In this document: positions 16,187 through 25,395 of the stretch, one piece after another
How positions within the stretch are numbered: the stretch's first letter is position 1
Layout: each line of letters starts with the position of its first letter
Assembly (NCBI RefSeq): GCF_003697785.1
Contig: NZ_QOKZ01000001.1
Location: 372,001 to 436,000, forward strand
Source: Paracoccus alkanivorans
GTDB lineage: Bacteria > Pseudomonadota > Alphaproteobacteria > Rhodobacterales > Rhodobacteraceae
Reading direction: 5' to 3'
Length of the DNA stretch: 64,000 nt
Position numbers and translations under genes: made by a program
Notes under the pieces: generated by a model
Seen by the model: only the letters and a program-made list of their open reading frames with translations
Database searches by the model: none
What the model was told of the DNA's origin: nothing

Positions 16187-17644
16187 TCAGCCGGACAATG
16201 GCAGAGGCGGCGTCGGCCCGCTTTCCTCCAGATGCCAGATGGCCTGCCACGCTCCGTCCCTCCGTTCCAGCACCAGGAAGTTCCGCTCGGCGATATAGCG
16301 CTGGTTCTGCCCCGGCAACGGCAGGATGCGGATAGGATGTTCGGGCAGCGGCGCCTCGCCAAGCCCCGCCAACCAGCCCAATCCGCGTGCATAACCCTTG
16401 GGCGGGGCACGGTGCGAGATCCCCGAGGCAACCAGTTGGTGGACATGGTCGGCACCTGCGCCCATCTCGGCCCGCGTCGCCAGATGGATCTCTCCCGAGA
16501 TCGCGGTCAGCGGCCCCGCCCTGCGCATCCGCAACACCTCGCGCAGCATCTCGCGCCATTCGGCACGGTGGGAACGGCTTTGCCACTGGTCGCGCAGATC
16601 GTCCTCGTAATGCTGCATCCGGGGGATCGCCATCATCAGCATTTCCACCAGCGACAACCGGGGTCCAAGCAGCGGCACGCTGGAAACCAGCAGGATCTGG
16701 CCCTCGACCGGCTGAATCCGGCGCAGGGCGTGCCAGCCCGCCTCTCCGATGATCCGGTGGCGCGAACGCTCCGAGCGCAGGTCGGGTGCGACGATGGTCA
16801 GATCCGGCAGGGTTTTCCACCAGCCCAGACTGGTGCCTTGCGGATCCATGAAAAGATCCGGGATATCCTCTTCGGTCGCGGCGTGCTGAAACAACAGATA
16901 CATTTCTCGCGCGGCCTGGAACAGCGCCTGCCCGACAGCCGAATGCGTGCGGTTGTCCTTGAGTGAACCCCAGCCATCGCAGATGTCGTGATCGTCCCAG
17001 ACCGAAAGGCTGGGAACCGTCGCAGACAGCCGGGCATATTCCGGCGCAGTCATGACGCCAAGATAGCGCCGGGCAAAGCCTTGGCGCAGGTATTGACGCA
17101 GCTCCTCGATCTCTGCGGGCGAGGCATCGGGCGGCGCCCGATCCGGCCAGTCGTTGCTGAGCGGATGGCCCTTTGTCACCTCGTCGGCATAAATCTGATC
17201 GCCGCCCTGCAGCATCAATGCGAACGGTGCCGCCTCGTGCTGCGCGGCAAGGCGCGCCCACATGGCGTTACGCTCGGCCATATCGCGATCGAGATCCCCC
17301 TCCTCCTCGCCATTGCAGGAGACGAAGGCGATACGCATGTCGCCAGTCACATCGGTATTGACGGAATGAAAACGCCCTTCGAACTCATAGCCGAGGTCAT
17401 CGGGACCAAGCCGGAAATCGTATCGCCATACCGACAGATCTGCCACCCGGGCCAGTCTTGCAGGGGCGATCCGCGCATCCCCGGCCCGCAATTCTCCCGG
17501 CTCGCCCGCCGCGTCGGGTCGTGCGACAAGGGCGGCCAATCGCGTGACCCCGTCTACATGGCTGCGGAAATACAATGCGGGACCGAGCGCCCCTCCTTGA
17601 TTGGCAATTGTCACGAACTGGCCTTCCCTGTCCCGATCCCGCAA
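16187..17644 (-). CDS. PhoD-like phosphatase/phosphodiesterase
   Basis: 485 residues of the alkaline phosphatase D / metallophosphatase family. Metal-site motifs: FVSCNGEEEGD near residue 110, LMLQGGDQIYADEV near 146, LSVWDDHDICDGWGS near 212 and a late SGEIHLATRAEMGAGADHVH. No signal peptide is visible, so it may be cytoplasmic, unlike classical PhoD. No ATG exists in the open frame upstream of the conserved part; TTG at 17644 or CTG at 17647 is the only apparent start, and the true start is uncertain. It is divergent from the TonB receptor gene. Confidence 0.85.
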   Translation of the reverse strand: MRDRDREGQFVTIANQGGALGPALYFRSHVDGVTRLAALVARPDAAGEPGELRAGDARIAPARLARVADLSVWRYDFRLGPDDLGYEFEGRFHSVNTDVTGDMRIAFVSCNGEEEGDLDRDMAERNAMWARLAAQHEAAPFALMLQGGDQIYADEVTKGHPLSNDWPDRAPPDASPAEIEELRQYLRQGFARRYLGVMTAPEYARLSATVPSLSVWDDHDICDGWGSLKDNRTHSAVGQALFQAAREMYLLFQHAATEEDIPDLFMDPQGTSLGWWKTLPDLTIVAPDLRSERSRHRIIGEAGWHALRRIQPVEGQILLVSSVPLLGPRLSLVEMLMMAIPRMQHYEDDLRDQWQSRSHRAEWREMLREVLRMRRAGPLTAISGEIHLATRAEMGAGADHVHQLVASGISHRAPPKGYARGLGWLAGLGEAPLPEHPIRILPLPGQNQRYIAERNFLVLERRDGAWQAIWHLEESGPTPPLPLSG

Positions 17645-17739
17645 CAGATAGGCGGGTTCTTCGCCATGTCGAGACCTTATGGGGCGAGATAACCTATCCT
17701 TGATGCCGCCCCCGGATAGCGGTCATCATTGTAATATCC

Positions 17740-17755
17740 GTGACGATTCAGTCAC
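17740..17755. promoter_or_regulatory. Inverted repeat upstream of the siderophore receptor
   Basis: GTGAC-GATTCA-GTCAC is a perfect 5-bp dyad 115 bp upstream of the receptor ATG, in an AT-richer 226-bp gap between divergent genes. It could be the operator of an iron-responsive or other regulator; it does not resemble a classical Fur box. No regulator gene for the uptake operon was found in the window. Confidence 0.35.
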
Positions 17756-17870
17756 AATTCCTGTCTATCGCAGCGATAATCCGGGAAAATCGGGCCGATT
17801 GGTTTGACATTCCTTACTGTTTTAGTCGATTTGTAGCCACATCATCATATTCCCTTCAGGCAGGTTCCGC

Positions 17871-19964
17871 ATGTATCCCAGTTTCCGCACCCTCCGCCTT
17901 GCCGGTGTCAGCACGATCGCCCTTGCCACGGCGGCGGTGGCGCAAGACGATCAGAACGTCATCGTCCTGGATCCGATCGTCCTGACGGCAACCACCGATA
18001 CGACAGCGGCCCCGGAGGGCTACGTCGCCAACCATGCGCAGATCGCGACGAAATCCGACACGCCGCTGGCGGAAACCCAGCAAAGCCTCTCGGTCGTGAC
18101 CAACCAGCAGATCAGGGATCAGGGAGCCGAGAATCTCGGGCAAGCCCTGTCATACACCTCGGGTGTGCTGGGCCAGCCCTTTGGCGCGGACGCCCGTTTC
18201 AACAACCCCACATTCCGGGGTTTCTCGGCCGAGAGCGCGCAATATGTGAACGGGCTTCGGCAGTTCCGTTATTTCGGTGCACTGTCCTATGAAACCTATG
18301 GAATGCAGCAGGTCGAGGTTCTGCGTGGTCCATCCTCGTCCCTGTATGGTGCCGGTTCCCCCGCCGGGATCATCAACCAAATACAGAAACGGGCGCAATC
18401 AGCCGATTTCGGAGAGATTGGCATCGGTTACGACAGCAACCAGAGCGCACAGCTTTTCTTTGACGTCAACCGCACCGCCTCGGAGGCTCTGTCATGGCGC
18501 CTGACCGGCATTGCCCGGGACGACAGCACGCAGATCGAGGATCTGACCAACAAGCGGGGTTATCTCGCCGGAGCGGTTCGCTGGAATCCCGGTGATGGGA
18601 CCACGATCGACTTTCTGGCATCCTACACGAAGGACTCGCCCATTCCGCCCACAGGTGTGCCGGTCGCCCTGGCACTGAACCCCGATGTCGATCACGACTA
18701 TCTGCGCGAGCTTTATACCGGTCAGAAGAACTGGGATGACAGCGACCGCAAGATGTGGAATCTCGGTGTCGAAGTCAGCCATGAACTGGATAATGGCTGG
18801 ACGCTTAGCCAGGGCTTCCGCTACGAAAAACTCGATTGGGAATACAAGGGCACCTATGCCAGAGACATGGTCGAGGGCAATCCCGACGTATTCACTCGCG
18901 GCTCAAGCCACCAGATCGAGGAAAGCGACGCCATCAGCCTGGACACCCGCCTGTCCGGCGAGGTGGTGACAGGGCAGGCGACCCACCAGATCCTGGTTGG
19001 CGTGGACGTGCTGAAATATGAAGCCGACGAGAGCAGCCATTTCGGCTCCGCTCCGGATCTGAACTGGCGCGACCCGGACTATTACGGCCCGGATCCGGTC
19101 TTCACCGGAGAACCGAGCGCCGGAAGCATCACATTCAAGCAGGTCGGACTGTATGTGCAGGACGAGATTGCCTACAACAACTGGCGTGGTTCCTTCGGCC
19201 TTCGCTATGATTGGGTCGAACAGACCGGCAGCCAATATGGCAATCCCGCCGAGTTCAAGGATAACAAGCTGACCGGCCGCGCCGGGCTGTCCTATGTCTT
19301 TGCGAATGGCGTGATGCCCTATGTCAGCTATGCGACGTCCTATGATCCGGAAACCGGGCTCGACATCAACGAGGACATGCTGAAGCCCACCGAAGGCAGG
19401 CAGTGGGAAATCGGCGTCAAGTATCAGCCGACCGCATTTGACGGCCTGATTACGGCCTCGGTCTATGATCTGCGCCAGACCAACGTGAAATACGCCATCC
19501 CGGACACCACCCCGACTCGCTATCAGCAGATCGGCGAGGTGAAATCCCGCGGCTTCGAACTGGAGGCCACAGCCGAGATCGCAGATGGCTGGGACCTGCG
19601 CGCCGGCTATGCCTACAACAAGACCGAACAGGTCGCCAAAGGCGAAGCCACCAATGGCAATGCCATGGTAAATGCGCCCCGGCATCTGGCCAGCATCTGG
19701 CTCGACCGCGATTTCGGCAACGGCTGGCGCGTCGGCGGTGGTCTGCGCTATATCGGTTCGCGTTTCACCGACACCGCGAATACGGTTGAACTGGGCGACG
19801 TCACGCTGGTCGATCTCGCGGCAAGCTATACCCGTGGCAATATCGAGACTTCGCTGAACGTCAGCAACCTCACCGACGAAACCTATGTGGCAAGCTGCGG
19901 CTTTTCCTATTGCTCTTATGGCGAAGGCCGCACCGTGACCGCCAAGGTCAGCTACAAGTGGTAA
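17871..19964 (+). CDS. TonB-dependent ferric-siderophore receptor
   Basis: 697 residues: signal peptide (RLAGVSTIALATAAVA), a plug domain at about residues 60-165 (TPLAETQQSLSVVTNQQIRD, then GFSAESAQYVNGLRQFRYFG and VEVLRGPSSSLYGAGSPAGI) and a 22-strand barrel ending in the aromatic YGEGRTVTAKVSYKW. The TonB box region is near IVLDPIVLTATTD. This matches FhuA/FoxA-type siderophore receptors of the outer membrane. The next gene, a FhuD-like binding protein, starts inside its last codons, so receptor and ABC importer form one unit. The ligand class (hydroxamate or other) is inferred from the FhuBCD-like importer only. Confidence 0.93.
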   Translation: MYPSFRTLRLAGVSTIALATAAVAQDDQNVIVLDPIVLTATTDTTAAPEGYVANHAQIATKSDTPLAETQQSLSVVTNQQIRDQGAENLGQALSYTSGVLGQPFGADARFNNPTFRGFSAESAQYVNGLRQFRYFGALSYETYGMQQVEVLRGPSSSLYGAGSPAGIINQIQKRAQSADFGEIGIGYDSNQSAQLFFDVNRTASEALSWRLTGIARDDSTQIEDLTNKRGYLAGAVRWNPGDGTTIDFLASYTKDSPIPPTGVPVALALNPDVDHDYLRELYTGQKNWDDSDRKMWNLGVEVSHELDNGWTLSQGFRYEKLDWEYKGTYARDMVEGNPDVFTRGSSHQIEESDAISLDTRLSGEVVTGQATHQILVGVDVLKYEADESSHFGSAPDLNWRDPDYYGPDPVFTGEPSAGSITFKQVGLYVQDEIAYNNWRGSFGLRYDWVEQTGSQYGNPAEFKDNKLTGRAGLSYVFANGVMPYVSYATSYDPETGLDINEDMLKPTEGRQWEIGVKYQPTAFDGLITASVYDLRQTNVKYAIPDTTPTRYQQIGEVKSRGFELEATAEIADGWDLRAGYAYNKTEQVAKGEATNGNAMVNAPRHLASIWLDRDFGNGWRVGGGLRYIGSRFTDTANTVELGDVTLVDLAASYTRGNIETSLNVSNLTDETYVASCGFSYCSYGEGRTVTAKVSYKW

Positions 19965-20866
19965 CAGGCCGGGCCGTGTCCCTGTGGCCTGACCGTCGCA
20001 CCTTCCTGACCGCCGCCGGCATGATGCTGGCGGCGGGCCTGCCTTTGCGGGCGGCGTCGGTGCGCCCCCGGCTCGCCGCAATCGATTGGGCAATGCTGGA
20101 AACCGCCATCGCCATCGGGCATATGCCGGTCGCGGCCTGCGAGCTGATCCGCTTTCGCGCCGATGCGGTCGAGCCGGTGGTCCCCGATGATGTCGTCGAT
20201 CTGGGCCTGCGCGGGTCGCCGAATTACGAGCTGCTGCAGCTCACCCGCCCCGACCTGATCCTGAGTTCGCCCTATTACACCCATTACGAGGAACGGCTGA
20301 AGGCTCTGGCGCCGGTTCTGTCCCTGCCTTTTTATACCCCCGGCGAAGCGCCCCTGCCCAAGGCCTTGGCGGCGCTGGAGGCGCTCGCCGAAGCAGTGGA
20401 CGATCCGCAGGCAGGCAAGCAGGCCCGGCGCGAGGCCGAAGCCACGCTCGACCGTCACGCGAAGGAGCTGGCCGGGTTCACCGACCGGCCTGTCTGCCTG
20501 GTCAATATCGGCGATGCCCGGCATCTGCGCGCCTTCGGCTTCGACAGCCTGTTCGGCAGCACGCTGGCGCGGCTTGGCCTGCGCAATGCCTGGAGCGAGG
20601 GAACGAAGTTCAGCTTCATGGCCCCGGTGCCCATCGAGCGGCTGGCAACGATGCCCGAGGCGCGGCTGGTCATCATCGGAAAAATCCCCGCCGAAGCGCA
20701 GCGGGGGCTGTCGCGCAGCGTATTGTGGGAGGCCCTGTCGCCGGTCAGTCAGAGGAGGCTTTACCGGCTGCCCGATATGAACGCCTTTGGCGGGATTCCG
20801 TCAGCATTGCGCTTTGCCCGGCAGTTGGAGCAGGCATTTCGCGACGGACCGGCACCCGGCATATGA
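19958..20866 (+). CDS. Fe-siderophore ABC transporter binding protein (FhuD-like)
   Basis: About 302 residues. A Tat-type signal (DRRTFLTAAGMMLAAGLPL) is followed by the helical-backbone siderophore-binding fold: RLAAIDWAMLETAIAIGHMP, DLGLRGSPNYELLQLTRPDL, ILSSPYYTHYEERL and a C-terminal DMNAFGGIPSALRFARQL. This matches FhuD, which binds ferric hydroxamates in the periplasm. The start is unclear: GTG at 19958 overlaps the receptor stop and has AAGG upstream, while GTG at 19976 is an alternative. It shares ATGA with the permease gene. Confidence 0.88.
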   Translation: MVTGRAVSLWPDRRTFLTAAGMMLAAGLPLRAASVRPRLAAIDWAMLETAIAIGHMPVAACELIRFRADAVEPVVPDDVVDLGLRGSPNYELLQLTRPDLILSSPYYTHYEERLKALAPVLSLPFYTPGEAPLPKALAALEALAEAVDDPQAGKQARREAEATLDRHAKELAGFTDRPVCLVNIGDARHLRAFGFDSLFGSTLARLGLRNAWSEGTKFSFMAPVPIERLATMPEARLVIIGKIPAEAQRGLSRSVLWEALSPVSQRRLYRLPDMNAFGGIPSALRFARQLEQAFRDGPAPGI

Positions 20867-22839
20867 GCCGGAGCATCCGCATATGGCTGCCGCTTGCGGT
20901 GCTGCTGGCATTCGGCCTGTGGTGGCTGGCGGCCATCAGGCTGTTGCCGCTGGCGGACTGGCCCGCCCTGCCCTTCCGGCCCGACGGGATGAGCCTTCAG
21001 CAGATCCTGCTGGCATTCGGCCTGATGCCGCGCGGGGTGATCGCGCTGCTGGCCGGGGCGGCGCTCGGGTTGTCGGGGGCGATCCTGCAGGCGGTGCTGC
21101 GCAACCCGGTGGCGGATCCGACCACGCTGGGCATCTCGTCCGGGGCGCAGTTGACGCTGGTTCTGGCAACAATCATCGCCCCCGGTCTGCTGGAGGCCGG
21201 GCGCTGGCCCGTCGCCATGACCGGGGCGGGGCTGGCCGCCGGGCTGGTCCTGCTGATCGGCGCGCAACGGGCCTTTGCCCCCGTCACGATGGTCATTGCC
21301 GGGATGCTCGTGGGGATGACCGCCAGCGCCATCGCAACCGCCGTCACCCTTGCACAGGGGCAATATCTGCTGTCGCTGGTGATCTGGAACGGCGGCGCAC
21401 TGGTCCAGCAGGACTGGTCGGGCGTGCGGTCGCTGGCGTTGGTTCTTGTGCTTGGCGGTCTTGGTGCAGCGTTGCTGGCACGTCCGCTACGGGTGCTGTC
21501 GCTTGGCGCCGAGGGGGCTGCGGGGCTGGGGATGAATGTCGCGCTGGTGCGGCTGGCAGCGGCAGCGCTTGCGGTGTGGATCGCGGCCTGCGTCTCGGCC
21601 GAGCTGGGGCTGATCGCCTTCGTAGGCCTTGCCGCTCCGGCATTGGTGCGGACGATGGGTGCACGCGGGATCGGGCCGCTGCTTGCCCTGTCGCCGCTGG
21701 TCGGCGCCCTGATCCTGTCGGTCTGCGACGGGCTGGTTCTGACCGTGGCGGGCGCGACCGGAGAGATGTTCCCGACCGGCGCCCTGACCGGGCTGATCGG
21801 CGGACCGCTGCTGATATGGCTGCTGCCACGCCTGCGCGGCTCCACCCCGCCGGGAACCGAGCGCGCCGAAGGCCCCGCCCCCCATCTCGCCCGCCCCCGT
21901 CATGTGCTGCTTGGACTGTTGATGCTGCTGATCGCCGCCGCGCTGGTGCTGGTCTGGATCGGGCGTGTGCCGGGCGGATGGACGGTGCTGGACTGGGCCA
22001 GTTTCAACGCCTTCCTGCCCCTGCGCCTGCCACGCCTGATCGCCGCCGCCTCGGCGGGCGCGGCGCTGGCGCTGGCCGGAGCGTTGCTGCAACGGCTGAC
22101 GGCGAACCCGCTCGCCTCGCCCGAAGTGCTGGGCGTGTCCGGAGGCGCCTCACTGGGATATGCCGCCATCGCCTTCGCGCTGACCGCCCCGACGGCGGCG
22201 GCGCTCAGCACCGGGGCCATGACCGGCGCGGCTTTGTCGCTTGCACTGGTCGCCGCTTTCGTAAGCCATCGCGACATGCCCGCCGAGCGGGTCTTGCTGG
22301 CCGGAATCGCGGTCTCGGCCCTGGCATCGTCGGTGTTGCTGGCGATCATGGCGACGGGCAGCCCGCAGGCATGGATGATCCTCGCCTGGCTGAGCGGTTC
22401 CTCCTCGGCCATCGGCATGAGTGGGGCATTGCCGCTGCTGGCGCTGGCGTTGGCCGTTTGGGGCATCGCGATGGCGATGCGGCGCTGGCTGGCAACCCTG
22501 CCGCTTGGCGCCGGCGTCGCTGGTGGGCTTGGCCTGCCGCTGCGGCTTGCGCGATTGTCGCTGATCGGTCTGGCTGGCATCGCCACGGGCGCGGCAACGA
22601 TGCTGGTCGGTCCGCTCAGCTTTGTCGGGCTGATGGCCCCGCATCTGGCCCGCCGGATCGGACTGGCCCGCGCCGCGGATCATGTTACCGGTGCGGCGTT
22701 GATCGGCGCGATCCTGATGCTGACCGCCGATTTCGGCGCCCGGATGGCCGGATTTCCCTATGAACTGCCGCTTGGCCTGTTCGCCTCCCTGATCGGAGCG
22801 CCATGGCTGATCTGGCTGATGACGAGGTCGAGAACATGA
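20863..22839 (+). CDS. fhuB: Fe-siderophore ABC transporter fused permease (FhuB-like)
   Basis: 658 residues, close to the 660 of enteric FhuB, formed of two FecCD-type halves of about ten helices each. Each half ends with the ATPase-contact motif: ELGLIAFVGLAAPALVRTMG near residue 250 and VGPLSFVGLMAPHLARRIGL near 590; GRNPVADPT-like LRNPVADPTTLGISSGAQL and TANPLASPEVLGVSGGASLG are the paired early motifs. Start ATG at 20863 overlaps the previous stop (ATGA), and the stop overlaps the ATPase start (ATGA). It carries ferric siderophore across the inner membrane. Confidence 0.93.
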   Translation: MSRSIRIWLPLAVLLAFGLWWLAAIRLLPLADWPALPFRPDGMSLQQILLAFGLMPRGVIALLAGAALGLSGAILQAVLRNPVADPTTLGISSGAQLTLVLATIIAPGLLEAGRWPVAMTGAGLAAGLVLLIGAQRAFAPVTMVIAGMLVGMTASAIATAVTLAQGQYLLSLVIWNGGALVQQDWSGVRSLALVLVLGGLGAALLARPLRVLSLGAEGAAGLGMNVALVRLAAAALAVWIAACVSAELGLIAFVGLAAPALVRTMGARGIGPLLALSPLVGALILSVCDGLVLTVAGATGEMFPTGALTGLIGGPLLIWLLPRLRGSTPPGTERAEGPAPHLARPRHVLLGLLMLLIAAALVLVWIGRVPGGWTVLDWASFNAFLPLRLPRLIAAASAGAALALAGALLQRLTANPLASPEVLGVSGGASLGYAAIAFALTAPTAAALSTGAMTGAALSLALVAAFVSHRDMPAERVLLAGIAVSALASSVLLAIMATGSPQAWMILAWLSGSSSAIGMSGALPLLALALAVWGIAMAMRRWLATLPLGAGVAGGLGLPLRLARLSLIGLAGIATGAATMLVGPLSFVGLMAPHLARRIGLARAADHVTGAALIGAILMLTADFGARMAGFPYELPLGLFASLIGAPWLIWLMTRSRT

Positions 22840-23609
22840 CCGATACGCTGTTCGGAATCGAGAACATGACCGTGGAGGTCCCCACCCGCCGACTGCTGGA
22901 CGATATCACCTTGCTGCTGCCCGCCGGACAGGTGATCGCACTGATCGGACATAACGGCTCGGGCAAATCGACCCTGCTCAAGGTGCTGGCCCGGCAGATT
23001 CCCGCCACGGGTCGCATTACCTTCGAGCAGCGCGAACTGAGGGACTGGGCCTCCCGCGATTATGCAAGACGGCTGGCCTTCCTGCCCCAGACCACCCCGC
23101 CTGCCGAAGGCATGACCGTGCGGGAACTGGTCGCGCTTGGCCGTTATCCGTGGCATGGCGCGCTTGGCCGCTTTGGCCCGGCCGATCACGCCGCCGTCGC
23201 AAGGGCGTTGCAGGAATGTGGCGTGGCGGATTTCGCAGACCGGCTGGTCGACACCCTGTCCGGGGGCGAGAGGCAGCGCGCATGGCTCGCCATGATGATC
23301 GCGCAAGAGGCGGGCACCCTGCTGCTGGACGAGCCCATCTCGGCACTCGACATCGCCCATCAGGTCGAGGTGCTGGCGCTGGTCCGCCGCATGTGCCACG
23401 CCCAGAACCGCAGCGCCGTGATCGTGCTGCACGAGGTCAACATGGCCGCTCGCTTCTGCGACCATATCGTCGCGCTCAAGGGCGGCCGACTGGCGATGCA
23501 GGGCAGCCCGGCGGATCTGATGCGACCCGAGGCATTGCAGGCAATCTACGGCTTGCCTATGCAGGTGCTGACCCGACCCGACGGCCAGCCCGTCGCGATC
23601 CCCGCCTGA
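22836..23609 (+). CDS. fhuC: Fe-siderophore ABC transporter ATPase (FhuC-like)
   Basis: 257 residues. Walker A GHNGSGKSTLLKVLA near residue 38, Q-loop LAFLPQTTPPAEGMTVRELV, signature LSGGERQRAWLAMMIAQE near 140, Walker B LLLDEPISALDIAHQ and the H-loop VLHEVNMAARFCD. This is the FepC/FhuC subgroup that powers siderophore import. The ATG at 22836 overlaps the permease stop as ATGA; an earlier in-frame ATG at 22803 would add 11 residues encoded inside the permease gene. An exporter-type ABC gene follows after 10 nt. Confidence 0.93.
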   Translation: MTDTLFGIENMTVEVPTRRLLDDITLLLPAGQVIALIGHNGSGKSTLLKVLARQIPATGRITFEQRELRDWASRDYARRLAFLPQTTPPAEGMTVRELVALGRYPWHGALGRFGPADHAAVARALQECGVADFADRLVDTLSGGERQRAWLAMMIAQEAGTLLLDEPISALDIAHQVEVLALVRRMCHAQNRSAVIVLHEVNMAARFCDHIVALKGGRLAMQGSPADLMRPEALQAIYGLPMQVLTRPDGQPVAIPA

Positions 23610-23619
23610 AAGAAACCAG

Positions 23620-25320
23620 ATGCTGCGCGAATTCTTTTCCTATTATCGCCCTTGGCTCGGCCTGTTCTGGCTGGATTTCGGCTGCGCGGTCCTGTCGGGC
23701 CTGCTTGAACTCGCCTTCCCACTGGCAATCACCGGCTTCATTGACGTGTTGCTGCCACGCGGCGATTGGGCGCTGACGCTAGCCGCGGCGGCGGGACTGC
23801 TGCTGCTCTACGCGATCAATGCCGGTTTGCTGACCGTGGTCATCTATTGGGGTCACAAGCTGGGCATCAATATCGAGACCGAGATGCGCGCCCGCGCCTT
23901 CGACCATCTGACCCGGCTGTCATGGCGCTGGTATGACCGCGCCCGGACCGGCAAGCTGGTCGCCCGCGTCACCCGCGACCTGGAAGAGATCGGCGAGGTC
24001 GCCCATCACGGCCCCGAAGACGCCTTCATCGCGATCATGACCTTTGTCGGCGCCTTCCTGCTGATGTTCTGGATCCATCCGCAACTGGCCCTGGTCGTGG
24101 CGCTGATCGTGCCCGCGATGCTGGCGCTGGTGATCGTCTATGGCGGTCGCATGACCCGGACATGGCGGGCGATCTATTCCCGTGTCGGCGATTTCAACGT
24201 CCGCCTGGAAGAGGCTCTCGGAGGCGTCCGGGTGGTGCAGGCATTCGGCAACGAGGCGCATGAAAGCCATCTTTTCGCAGGCGACAACGCCCGTTACCGG
24301 CAGGCCAAGCTGGACGCCTATCGCGTCATGGCCGCCTCGTCGGCGCTGCAATATATCGGGCTGCGGCTGGTGCAGGTCGTGGTGATGGTGCTGGGCGCGG
24401 GGTTCGTCCTGTCGGGCGATCTCAGCACCGGCGGTTTCGTGGGCTTCCTGCTGCTGGTCGGGGTATTCTACCGCCCGCTGGAAAAGATCGCCGCCGTGAT
24501 CGAGACCTATCCCCGTGGCATCGCGGGCTTTCGCCGCTACCAGGAATTGCTGGCGACCGAACCCGAAATCGCCGATGCGCCGGATGCCGTCGAAGCGCCC
24601 GCCCTGAAAGGCGATATCCGCTTCGACAGGATCGGCTTCGCCTATGACGAAGGCCGCCCGATCCTGCAAGATATCGACCTCACGATCCGTGCCGGTGAAA
24701 CCGTCGCCTTCGTCGGCCCGTCGGGCGCGGGCAAGACGACCTTGCTGGCGCTCCTGCCCCGCTTCTACGACCCGACCGAGGGGCGGATCTTCATCGACGG
24801 CCTCGAATTGCCGCAAATGCGCCTGACCGGGCTGCGCCGCCAGATCGGGCTGGTCAGCCAGGACGTGTTCCTCTTTGGCGGCACGCTGCGCGAGAATATC
24901 GCCTATGGCCGCCTGAACGCCTCGGAGCAGGAAATCCGCGATGCCGCCCGGCAGGCGCAACTGACTTCGCTGATCGAAACCCTGCCCGAGGGGTTGGAGA
25001 CCATCGTCGGAGAGCGCGGCGTGATGCTGTCCGGCGGCCAGAAACAGCGTGTCGCCATCGCCCGGGCCTTCCTGAAGAACCCGCCGATCCTGATCCTTGA
25101 CGAGGCCACCAGCGCATTGGACAGCCAGACCGAGCGCGAAATCCAGTCCGCCCTGGACGCATTGGCGGTCGGACGCACGACGCTCGTCATCGCCCATCGC
25201 CTCGGCACGATCCGCAATGCCGACCGTATCGTGGTAATGAAGGAAGGCCGCATCGCCGAGATCGGCACACATGCCGAACTGATCGCGCAAGGCGGCATCT
25301 ATGCCGCGCTCGCGGCCTGA
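23620..25320 (+). CDS. ABC exporter, fused membrane and ATPase domains
   Basis: 566 residues: a six-helix type I exporter domain (about 1-300, e.g. LLLYAINAGLLTVVIYWGH and LGAGFVLSGDL) and a nucleotide-binding domain with VGPSGAGKTTLLALLPRFYD, QDVFLFGGTLRENIAYG, LSGGQKQRVAIARAFL and ILILDEATSALDSQTE. Half-transporters of this kind act as homo- or heterodimers. It begins 10 nt after the FhuC-like gene and ends the operon, so a role in siderophore release, recycling or heme/siderophore export is likely but not shown. No siderophore synthesis genes are in the window. A copy of the dispersed repeat follows the stop. Confidence 0.9.
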   Translation: MLREFFSYYRPWLGLFWLDFGCAVLSGLLELAFPLAITGFIDVLLPRGDWALTLAAAAGLLLLYAINAGLLTVVIYWGHKLGINIETEMRARAFDHLTRLSWRWYDRARTGKLVARVTRDLEEIGEVAHHGPEDAFIAIMTFVGAFLLMFWIHPQLALVVALIVPAMLALVIVYGGRMTRTWRAIYSRVGDFNVRLEEALGGVRVVQAFGNEAHESHLFAGDNARYRQAKLDAYRVMAASSALQYIGLRLVQVVVMVLGAGFVLSGDLSTGGFVGFLLLVGVFYRPLEKIAAVIETYPRGIAGFRRYQELLATEPEIADAPDAVEAPALKGDIRFDRIGFAYDEGRPILQDIDLTIRAGETVAFVGPSGAGKTTLLALLPRFYDPTEGRIFIDGLELPQMRLTGLRRQIGLVSQDVFLFGGTLRENIAYGRLNASEQEIRDAARQAQLTSLIETLPEGLETIVGERGVMLSGGQKQRVAIARAFLKNPPILILDEATSALDSQTEREIQSALDALAVGRTTLVIAHRLGTIRNADRIVVMKEGRIAEIGTHAELIAQGGIYAALAA

Positions 25321-25329
25321 ACGCGCGCC

Positions 25330-25389
25330 TTCTTCTTTGCCGAAATACCTCGGGGGAATCCGGCATAGCCGGATGGGGGCAGCGCCCCC
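25330..25389 (+). repeat. Dispersed intergenic element, copy B (box plus two hairpins)
   Basis: The box (25330-25357) differs from copy A at one base (CGAAATACC for CAAAATACC) over its first 28 nt. Hairpin 1 is ATCCGGC-ATA-GCCGGAT (25358-25374) and hairpin 2 is GGGGGC-AGC-GCCCCC (25375-25389). It starts 10 nt after the ABC exporter stop, between convergent genes, and the last hairpin almost touches the 3' end of the convergent siderophore-interacting protein gene. The hairpin sequences differ from copy A while pairing is kept. Confidence 0.75.
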
Positions 25390-25395
25390 TCCGCC

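Noticed and set aside
20787..22763. Alternative plus-strand frame overlapping the FhuB-like permease
   Set aside because: The translation is Arg/Gly/Ala rich with no membrane segments, while the permease frame has both FecCD motifs.
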